This document shows, piece by piece, positions 23,114 through 29,290 of a stretch of 31,347 nucleotides of DNA. Numbering within the stretch: position 1 is the first letter of the stretch; the number at the start of each line of letters is the position of its first letter. The translations under genes were made by a program, and so were the position numbers. The DNA is from a virus. The stretch spans positions 1-31,347 of IMG/VR virus record IMGVR_UViG_3300030202_001270. One strand, written 5' to 3'. The notes beneath the pieces were generated by a model, which was not told where the DNA came from, did no database searches, and saw only the letters and a program-made list of their open reading frames with translations.

Positions 23114-23638
23114 ATGGATGAATTAGTTTTAAGTAAACTTGATGTTCAGTCATTAGTTAGCCCATCGGTTAATTACACTAAATCAGAGGTAATTACAGAC
23201 GACGGAGACGGCACAAGAACACTTCTTGCTTCAGAAGCAGGAACAGTATTCTTGATTGATGACGCAGAATTAATCGTTATACTACCAACCGTAACTCAGG
23301 ATATGGTCGGATCAAAATATAAGTTTGTTATAGCTGAAGAAGAAACAACAGGCTTAACAATTAAGACGCAGGGTAATACACATTACCTTAATGGATACGC
23401 TGTTATTACAGCTGGTGCAGCCGTTCCCCAACTGTGGGTTCCAGATGGAAACTCAAACTCTGAGTTAAACCTAAATGGTACAACTTCAGGTGGTAGAGGA
23501 GCAGGTGCAACAGGTGATACAGGAAACATTAATGTGCTTGAGTTCACTTGCATTAACGGCGGCCCTGGTGCTGCATGGTTTGTAGAGGCTCATTTACATG
23601 GTTCTGGAACAATCGTAACACCATTTGCTGATCAATAA
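23114..23638 (+). CDS. Capsid decoration-like protein
   Basis: 174 residues, beta-rich. LLASEAGTVFLIDDAELIVI, LPTVTQDMVGSKYKFVIAEE and TTGLTIKTQGNTHYLNGYAV follow a common phage tip/decoration theme (ITLPTV...GxxYxFV...TGLTI). C-terminal Gly-rich FTCINGGPGAAWFVEAHLHG. An A-rich stretch precedes the ATG. Followed by a strong terminator. A head-decoration or fibre role is inferred. Confidence 0.75.
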   Translation: MDELVLSKLDVQSLVSPSVNYTKSEVITDDGDGTRTLLASEAGTVFLIDDAELIVILPTVTQDMVGSKYKFVIAEEETTGLTIKTQGNTHYLNGYAVITAGAAVPQLWVPDGNSNSELNLNGTTSGGRGAGATGDTGNINVLEFTCINGGPGAAWFVEAHLHGSGTIVTPFADQ

Positions 23639-23660
23639 TCAGTAATAAACTACTACAAGA

Positions 23661-23688
23661 AAGGGGCTTCGGCCCCTTTTTTATTTTT
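23661..23688 (+). terminator. Strong intrinsic terminator with TTCG loop
   Basis: AAGGGGC (23661-23667), TTCG, GCCCCTT (23672-23678) followed by TTTTATTTTT. A seven-base stem with a stable tetraloop and T tract. The -7 box of the next unit starts immediately after it at 23690. Confidence 0.88.
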
Positions 23689-23689
23689 G

Positions 23690-23697
23690 TATATTTG
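23690..23697 (+). promoter_or_regulatory. TATATTTG box, leaderless start
   Basis: TATATTTG begins two bases after the terminator and the ATG at 23702 follows four bases after the box. It matches the -7 element. The upstream space that would hold a -33 element is occupied by the terminator hairpin. This fixes the start at 23702 rather than the TTG at 23687 inside the box region. Confidence 0.6.
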
Positions 23698-23701
23698 TGA
23701 T

Positions 23702-24022
23702 ATGCTTAAATACTTGTTCTTTCAAAACGGTACAGATGATTCTGCTCTAATGCCAGCAGGAAATCTTGTTGATATGGAGATAAGCTCTGACGGGACCGAC
23801 TTAACTATGTCGTTTAAAAGCTTGCTGCAGTCAAAAGGTGTAAACTACTCTATAGTACTTTCCATAACAGAGGATACAGGTAGGCAGGTTATGTCTGAAA
23901 TTGTTGATGAGATAGTACTTGGGGATAATCCATTTATAACAATAGCCGATGAGGCAAACAGTGAGTTTATACATTCCGATATAACAGCTGTAGAGACAAC
24001 ATTAGACGGAAGTTTTCAATAA
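23702..24022 (+). CDS. Small decoration-like protein (HSDIT family)
   Basis: 106 residues. LKYLFFQNGTDDSALMPAGN, LTMSFKSLL, IVDEIVLGDNPFITIADEAN, SEFIHSDITAVETT parallel the protein at 22698. It uses the ATG at 23702; the TTG at 23687 would begin inside the promoter. TAATG overlap to the next member of the family. Likely virion decoration. Confidence 0.8.
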   Translation: MLKYLFFQNGTDDSALMPAGNLVDMEISSDGTDLTMSFKSLLQSKGVNYSIVLSITEDTGRQVMSEIVDEIVLGDNPFITIADEANSEFIHSDITAVETTLDGSFQ

Positions 24023-24858
24023 TGGCTGCTGATCCAAATAAAAAGTTTTTATATTTTAATAAAGATGGTACATCTGGTGAGATGGATGAATCTCTATGTT
24101 TCCCTGTATCTAGTTTTATAGGTGCTGAAACTCAAAGTCTCTCGCAGATTGACTTGTATTTTAAGGGATCTAAAGGCACAGATGCAACTCAAGTTAGGAT
24201 TGTTATAGACACTGGTTTTATTAATATAAAGAATTTCTACAAAAAATTAGTTGATCAGATTAACTTTGGCGAGATAGCCTTTATAAAGGTAAATGACTAT
24301 GCAGAGAGATCTACTCATCAATCTGATGTTACGTTTGCAATAACTGCCGATGTAGTCCCTACATTTACTTTGCAGGACAATGTTCTTCTTGCAGAATCAA
24401 TTACTGTTACTAACAATACGATTACAGATTCTTTAAGAGCTACCTCAAGAAATATCCCAGTAACTCATTTATATGGAGAATCAGCTGGATCTCATGAAGG
24501 AGATATAATATTTCTCGGTAGTACATCTACAACTGCAGGTAAATTATATCACTATAAATCAGATGGCACATGGGAAGAGGCTGATGCAGATGCAGCTTCT
24601 ACGTGCGATGGTTTACTAGCTGTTGCTCTAGGGACTAATTCTGCATCAAGTGGTATGCTACTAAGAGGTACAGTTACATTAAGTCACGATCCAGGCGCAT
24701 TAGGCGACGTATTGTTTGTATCCACAACAGCGGGTGAAATAACAGCAACTGCTCCTTCTGGTTCTGGGGACATAGTAAGAATTGTTGGGTATTGTTTACA
24801 CGCAACAGGCGGACAGATATGGTTTAACCCAGACGGAGCGTTTGTAGAGGTAGCATAA
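24022..24858 (+). CDS. Head-fibre-like protein: HSDIT-type N-domain plus C-terminal beta domain
   Basis: 278 residues. N-terminal domain (1-~115) has KFLYFNKDGTSG, CFPVSSFI, IDLYFKGSKGT, AFIKVNDYAERSTHQSDVTF, related to its neighbours. A linker follows, then C-terminal domain (~150-278): GDIIFLGSTSTTAGKLYHYK, GLLAVALGTNSASSGMLLRG, TVTLSHDPGALGDVLFVSTT, VGYCLHATGGQIWFNPDGAF, a domain familiar from phage head fibres and decoration proteins. Likely a trimeric exposed fibre. TAATG overlap with both neighbours. Confidence 0.8.
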   Translation: MAADPNKKFLYFNKDGTSGEMDESLCFPVSSFIGAETQSLSQIDLYFKGSKGTDATQVRIVIDTGFINIKNFYKKLVDQINFGEIAFIKVNDYAERSTHQSDVTFAITADVVPTFTLQDNVLLAESITVTNNTITDSLRATSRNIPVTHLYGESAGSHEGDIIFLGSTSTTAGKLYHYKSDGTWEEADADAASTCDGLLAVALGTNSASSGMLLRGTVTLSHDPGALGDVLFVSTTAGEITATAPSGSGDIVRIVGYCLHATGGQIWFNPDGAFVEVA

Positions 24859-25406
24859 TGCCAACAGTAATAATAAGACCAGACGGAGACACGACAGTAG
24901 GTAGCTTTTCAAACACACCTATTAACGCTGTTTTATCAGATAGTAACGATGCTACGTTTACGAACAACACGGCCCAAAACCAAAGTTTTATAGTTAGTCT
25001 TGATGACGTTAGTTTAAGTGGAGCTACGTTTAATTCTTGGACTATGACTGTCCGCGCAAAAAAAGGCGGTAAGGGTAATGCTTCTTGTAACGCTAGACTT
25101 TTTGATTCAAGTTTTGCCGTAAACCACGTGAGTAGTCTTAGCATAACTTCAAGCAGCTATATAAACCATGCGGCTGGAACTGCTAGTTTTCCTAGCGGGT
25201 TTTCAGAAAGCGACGTTAACAACTTATCTGTTAGGATAGACACAACGGGCGGTACGCAGGTCTTTATAGCTGAAATATATGTAACAATCGACTACACGGC
25301 AGCAAGCGGTTATGGACAAAATGTAAATACTGTAGCAGCTGCTAATATAGGGAAGGTAAACTCTGTAGCTACAGCCAATATAGGTAAAGTCAATAGCGTT
25401 GATTAA
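24858..25406 (+). CDS. Beta-rich virion protein with C-terminal IGKVNSV repeats
   Basis: 182 residues. A beta domain (VIIRPDGDTTVGSFSN to VFIAEIYVTIDYTA) ends in two copies of an 11-residue unit (ANIGKVNSVAT, ANIGKVNSV). Short tails with IGKVNGV-like repeats are known to me from other phage decoration or fibre proteins, where they may mediate trimerisation or attachment. TAATG with the previous gene; followed after 4 bases by a promoter box. Confidence 0.78.
   Translation: MPTVIIRPDGDTTVGSFSNTPINAVLSDSNDATFTNNTAQNQSFIVSLDDVSLSGATFNSWTMTVRAKKGGKGNASCNARLFDSSFAVNHVSSLSITSSSYINHAAGTASFPSGFSESDVNNLSVRIDTTGGTQVFIAEIYVTIDYTAASGYGQNVNTVAAANIGKVNSVATANIGKVNSVD
25341..25403 (+). repeat. Two 33-base direct repeats encoding ANIGKVNSV(AT)
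   Basis: Copies begin at 25341 and 25374. They differ mainly at third codon positions (GGG/GGT, AAG/AAA, GTA/GTC, TCT/AGC), so the protein sequence is conserved more than DNA. Confidence 0.8.
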
Positions 25407-25410
25407 TTAG

Positions 25411-25418
25411 TATATTTG
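25411..25418 (+). promoter_or_regulatory. TATATTTG box, leaderless start
   Basis: TATATTTG four bases before the ATG at 25423, with the same local layout as the boxes at 23690 and 27702. No terminator precedes it, so it may add transcripts to read-through. A -33 TTTG is not apparent. Confidence 0.58.
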
Positions 25419-25422
25419 CAGT

Positions 25423-26787
25423 ATGACCAGAAAGTTTTTTTTATTCCGTAGATCAGATCCAGTAGGGCCCGTAAAAAGAATTTCAGACAACGGTAAAGAC
25501 ATACCGATTCTTGCTATCCCCGCCGACAAAGTAGCTTTTGTATCTGCAGGTAAGGGTGAAATAAACATGACGTTTAATGATGCCAGCATATATGAAGATA
25601 ATGAAATGCTTGCTGGGGATTCTATTGAAAAAACAAACATAACCATAGCGTGCAGGCAGGGTGAGGAGATGTCTATGATAGAGAAAATATTAATCTTTGC
25701 AGGTAGCACAACGGGGAAACCTATAATGAAATTTGATGTGCTTGAGAGCTCGTCACCTCTAAAGGAGGCGGTTTTGGAACAGGTATCAAATATGGTTGCT
25801 AAGATTAAATCTCAACCTACAGAGCGTGTTACGCAGAAAGTGAGTACAGGGGATGTATCTACTAGATTTTTAAATGTTATAGGCGAGATAAATTTTGGTA
25901 GCAGAGAAAATAGGCCTTTTGTAGATTACAATCATGAAAGTATGTATCCTGTTGACAATACAGACATTGTAGCTGTCGCTGCAGCTGAGTGGAAGAATGC
26001 GGGCACGGGGGGTGCTGTATACGACATAACAGGAGGAACTGGCTCTGTAACTACACAGACTGAAGCCACAGCTGCTGATGTAGGGCTTGGCCAGATATGC
26101 GCTCAATTTGCATCCAATTCATTTCTAGACGTACCAGACATTACTGTTAAAGACGATTACACTATGTATTTTGTTATAGGTGACGCAGGTTCTGGATCAG
26201 GCGGTGAAGGATTTGGTGTGTTGTTTGGTGACGATGATGGAGAGACAACAGGTTTTTCTGGAGCTGGAGCTGCTAGCTCTTTTTCCATGAGGCATGACGG
26301 TTTGGTGGGTAATCCGTTTAAAGTAAGCACAAGCACATCTACAAGCGGTACAGAATCGTACTCTTTTCCAGACCCATCATCGATAGCGTCTATAGGTGAA
26401 AGGCAGTTTTGTTACCCATTTGTTATAAGAAGAGATAAAGAGTTTAATATGTATCTTTACAACTTTGAGGGCGAGGTGGTTGCATTTGCGCCAGCATTTA
26501 CGATAAAATCTACAGCTAAGCCTAATTTAAAAGAAATAGGATCGAAATATAAAGAATTAGATAAAAACAAACAGGGAGGTAAATTAAAAACAAAGGTTAC
26601 AGAAGGAACAGGAGGTAGAACTGATGGAAACTTATTGATACAACAGCTTGGCAGTTCTGGAAGCAACGTAGCAAATAGCTTTTCAGGTACCCTCGGTAGA
26701 TTTGGTGTAATAACGCGAGATATTGGTGAGGCAAATTGTTCTAAATTAGCACAAGATTTGTACGAACTGTACAAACCGACAACATAA
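25423..26787 (+). CDS. Lectin-like fibre protein with HSDIT-related N-domain
   Basis: 454 residues. N-domain (1-~110): RKFFLFRRSDPVG, IPILAIPADKVAFVSAGKGE, INMTFNDAS, ITIACRQGEEMSMIEKILIF resembles its neighbours without the HSDIT end. From ~165 a concanavalin/LamG-like domain: YTMYFVIGDAGSG, FGVLFGDDDGETTG, FCYPFVIRRDKEFNMYLYNF, LGRFGVITRDIGEANCSKLA, with QDLYELY as the typical final helix. Suggests a particle-attached glycan-binding protein. Transcribed from its own box at 25411. Confidence 0.78.
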   Translation: MTRKFFLFRRSDPVGPVKRISDNGKDIPILAIPADKVAFVSAGKGEINMTFNDASIYEDNEMLAGDSIEKTNITIACRQGEEMSMIEKILIFAGSTTGKPIMKFDVLESSSPLKEAVLEQVSNMVAKIKSQPTERVTQKVSTGDVSTRFLNVIGEINFGSRENRPFVDYNHESMYPVDNTDIVAVAAAEWKNAGTGGAVYDITGGTGSVTTQTEATAADVGLGQICAQFASNSFLDVPDITVKDDYTMYFVIGDAGSGSGGEGFGVLFGDDDGETTGFSGAGAASSFSMRHDGLVGNPFKVSTSTSTSGTESYSFPDPSSIASIGERQFCYPFVIRRDKEFNMYLYNFEGEVVAFAPAFTIKSTAKPNLKEIGSKYKELDKNKQGGKLKTKVTEGTGGRTDGNLLIQQLGSSGSNVANSFSGTLGRFGVITRDIGEANCSKLAQDLYELYKPTT

Positions 26788-26804
26788 ATTAAATTAAATA
26801 CATA

Positions 26805-27644
26805 ATGACAAAGGAAAAAGTGGCTACTGAGGCCCCTAAAACTCAGACGAAGGTGGCTGTAGAGCCCCAAAAGGTTGCCCCGAAGGCACCGCCTAAAAAG
26901 ACAAGAAATATCAAGCGTAAAGAGCAGATTCTACAGCATGCTGAATACGAGATACCTAAAAACGCTGGGATTGTATATATGCTCCCGCAGAAGGGTATTA
27001 CAGTATATGATGCTGAGAAAGATACTGTACGTGAGATGCGCTACTGTCCAAATGAGCCATCTATATGGGCTGACGAACAGGGCGATAATGCACGCAAAGA
27101 AACTGTTGCGTTTAGAGAGGGTAAATTGTTTGTACCAAAGGATAAGCCAAACCTACGTCAGTTTATGGATCTACACCCTATGAACATGTCTAATGGCGGC
27201 AAAATCTTTAAGCATGTTGATAAAAAGAAAGACGCTGAAAACGAACTTAAGAAAGAGTTTAAGCTCACTGAGGCGGTCGCTATGGTAAGGGATAAGGACA
27301 TCAACGAACTACTCCCTATTGCTCTTTATTTCGGCGTAAACATAAACACACCTGTATCTGAGATAAGATACAATCTACTGAATATTGCAAAGAAGAAGAC
27401 TGAGGAATTTATCCAATCGTTTGATTCTCCGCAGGTTCAGGTTAGATCAACAATACAGCAATCTAAGGATTATCAAATTATTAATCTTAAATCTGATGGT
27501 TGTTACTGGTTTGACACAAACAAACTAATAGTATCTGTTCCTGTTGGACAAGACTCTATGGACGTTATGGTGAGATTCTGTCTTACCGAGAAGGGATCCC
27601 CTGTATTATCTACTATAGAAGAAAGGTTAGATAGACTGGGATAA
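26805..27644 (+). CDS. Virion-region protein with Lys/Pro/Ala-rich N-tail
   Basis: 279 residues. Residues 1-~42 are Lys/Pro/Ala/Thr-rich (EAPKTQTKVAVEPQKVAPKA) and likely disordered. The body includes YEIPKNAGIVYMLPQKG, PSIWADEQG, LFVPKDKPNLRQFMDLHP and helical FKLTEAVAMVRDKDINELLP, ending VRFCLTEKGSPVLSTIEERL. I do not recognise a family; it precedes the connector genes and a terminator. A structural or assembly role is likely from place. Confidence 0.75.
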   Translation: MTKEKVATEAPKTQTKVAVEPQKVAPKAPPKKTRNIKRKEQILQHAEYEIPKNAGIVYMLPQKGITVYDAEKDTVREMRYCPNEPSIWADEQGDNARKETVAFREGKLFVPKDKPNLRQFMDLHPMNMSNGGKIFKHVDKKKDAENELKKEFKLTEAVAMVRDKDINELLPIALYFGVNINTPVSEIRYNLLNIAKKKTEEFIQSFDSPQVQVRSTIQQSKDYQIINLKSDGCYWFDTNKLIVSVPVGQDSMDVMVRFCLTEKGSPVLSTIEERLDRLG

Positions 27645-27670
27645 GCTCATGATACGATACTGCAAAGACG

Positions 27671-27699
27671 AGCCGCCTAATATGGCGGCTTTTCTTTTT
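27671..27699 (+). terminator. Intrinsic terminator before the connector operon
   Basis: AGCCGCC (27671-27677), loop TAATAT, GGCGGCT (27684-27690), then TTTCTTTTT. Seven-base GC-rich stem with T tract. A promoter box follows three bases later at 27702. Confidence 0.88.
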
Positions 27700-27701
27700 C
27701 G

Positions 27702-27709
27702 TATATTTG
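27702..27709 (+). promoter_or_regulatory. TATATTTG box, leaderless start of the tail operon
   Basis: TATATTTG directly after the terminator, with the ATG at 27714 four bases downstream. Layout identical to 23690. No -33 element visible. It would drive the connector and tail genes to the window end. Confidence 0.6.
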
Positions 27710-27713
27710 TGTC

Positions 27714-28451
27714 ATGGCTAGCGTACAAGCAGTATATAACTCATTAAAGGATCTGACGAACAAGGAGCAGAAAGGATTTATTACTCCTCAGATATTCAAT
27801 TCATTAGCCTCATTGGCTCAAATGAATATTTACAATGAGTTTTTTACAGAACTTGTTGATGCCAAAAAACTATCTAGACAAAACCTTGAGCTGGGTAGGG
27901 ATAAATCTGTAAGAAAATTTAAGCTTGAGGATTTGTCGTTTATGGTGAGAAACGCTACAATTGACTCGTCTGACAATGTGTTTAATAGGCCAGATGATCT
28001 ATCAAGAATTATATCTATAAGGGTTAACAATACTTTTGATTTTACAGGCTCAGACTCAAGAACGCTATGTGAAACACTATATGATGCGGGTAAGATGGAC
28101 GCTATATTGGGTAGTAACCTATCTACACCTACCGAATCATTTCCTGTAGCCTTAATAGGTAGAGAGATTGAGGTGTTCCCAAGTACAATTAATTCTGTAA
28201 TTGTAACGTATTACAAAAAGCCTACATCGTTTGAGGTAGGTACTAGGGATGAGTCACCTCTACAACCGTCATATAATGCATTTGAACAGTTTGATGGTTC
28301 TCTACAGTTTAACCCGATAGGTAGTCGTGATTTTATGTTACCAGACCACTGTATACCTGAAATTGTTAACGAGATGGCTAAGTTATTGGGTGTACGCTTA
28401 AGGGATCAGAACGTACAGGTAACAGCAACAAGAGAAGAAGCTAGTGAGTAA
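27714..28451 (+). CDS. Head-tail connector/ring protein candidate
   Basis: 245 residues. SLKDLTNKEQKGFITPQIFN and SLASLAQMNIYNEFF at the N-terminus resemble podovirus ring proteins (NKxQ.G.ITP..FN..A..AQ..I...F), a type found in Crassvirales-like phages. Later MLPDHCIPEIVNEMAKLLGV and RLRDQNVQV are helical, as at the base of such adaptors. Starts an operon with two further tail genes, coupled by TAATG. Connector role is inferred. Confidence 0.75.
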   Translation: MASVQAVYNSLKDLTNKEQKGFITPQIFNSLASLAQMNIYNEFFTELVDAKKLSRQNLELGRDKSVRKFKLEDLSFMVRNATIDSSDNVFNRPDDLSRIISIRVNNTFDFTGSDSRTLCETLYDAGKMDAILGSNLSTPTESFPVALIGREIEVFPSTINSVIVTYYKKPTSFEVGTRDESPLQPSYNAFEQFDGSLQFNPIGSRDFMLPDHCIPEIVNEMAKLLGVRLRDQNVQVTATREEASE

Positions 28452-29290
28452 TGAGTATGAATAAAGTAAAACTAAGCCAGATTATCCGTGATTTTATTAT
28501 CACGATGGATGATGACGATTATGTAAGCAACGTATCGGATGTTGCTATACGTAACTTTGCGCTGAGGGGTATACGTGAGATAGGGTTTGACTTGGGTAAG
28601 AAGATAAAGTCTATTAAGTTAACCGTTGAGTCAAATGATACAATTACATTACCTGACGATTATGTAGATGTTAGTAAAATAGGTATTGTTGGTGGAGACG
28701 GTATAGTTAGAGCGCTTACCATGAATGGTAATCTTAATTACTCAAGAAAATACGAAGTAGACTCAGCAGGAGCTGCTACAAACGAGACACATGATAGTGA
28801 AGAGGGACCGCTTGATATTGAGGGTAACATTGTGAAAGACAGAGAGGATGATAAAACATCTACATCAAGTTCAAGCACTGACGATTTTAACGCCTTTATA
28901 TTTGAGAATTATATATTCCAAGGTGGTACAGGTCGTCTATATGGTGTAGGCGGTGGATCATCACCTGGTGAGTTTAGGATAAACCTAGACCAGAATAGAA
29001 TTGAGGTATCATCTAACACAGATTTTACCAACCTCGTTATGGAGTATGTTGCTGATGAAGCTAGATCAACAGATCCAGAGGTACACGTATACGCTGAGGA
29101 GGCTCTAAGATCTTATATATATTACAAGCTGGTTGAGCGTAAAGCAAGCGTACCAGCCAATGAAAAAGCAAGAGCCCGTACAGAATACTACAATGAAAGA
29201 AGAAAGGCTAATGCTAGATTAAGTCACTTTACCAAGGATGAGGCTCTTAAGGTTATACGTAAGAACTTCATGCAGGCACCCAAGTTCTAA
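28451..29290 (+). CDS. Tail-tube/adaptor protein candidate
   Basis: 279 residues. SQIIRDFIITMDDDDYVSNV, RNFALRGIREIGFDLGKKIK, then TITLPDDYVDVSKIGIVGGD match head-tail adaptor/tubular proteins of podoviruses (helical N-part, LPxDYxxxxKI..). A Ser/Thr-Asp stretch (DKTSTSSSSTDDF) forms a linker; C-terminal YIYYKLVERKASVPANEKAR is helical. TAATG overlaps link it with both neighbours. An internal ATG two codons later is an alternative start. Confidence 0.75.
   Translation: MSMNKVKLSQIIRDFIITMDDDDYVSNVSDVAIRNFALRGIREIGFDLGKKIKSIKLTVESNDTITLPDDYVDVSKIGIVGGDGIVRALTMNGNLNYSRKYEVDSAGAATNETHDSEEGPLDIEGNIVKDREDDKTSTSSSSTDDFNAFIFENYIFQGGTGRLYGVGGGSSPGEFRINLDQNRIEVSSNTDFTNLVMEYVADEARSTDPEVHVYAEEALRSYIYYKLVERKASVPANEKARARTEYYNERRKANARLSHFTKDEALKVIRKNFMQAPKF

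Noticed and set aside
23687-23701. TTG start for the gene at 23702
   Set aside because: It overlaps the terminator tail and the promoter box; the ATG at 23702 is preferred.
26457-26870. 137-residue minus-strand ORF
   Set aside because: Antisense to the lectin-like gene and start of the next; no signal or family.
28897-28904. TATATTTG copy
   Set aside because: Lies inside a coding region with no nearby gene start; probably chance.
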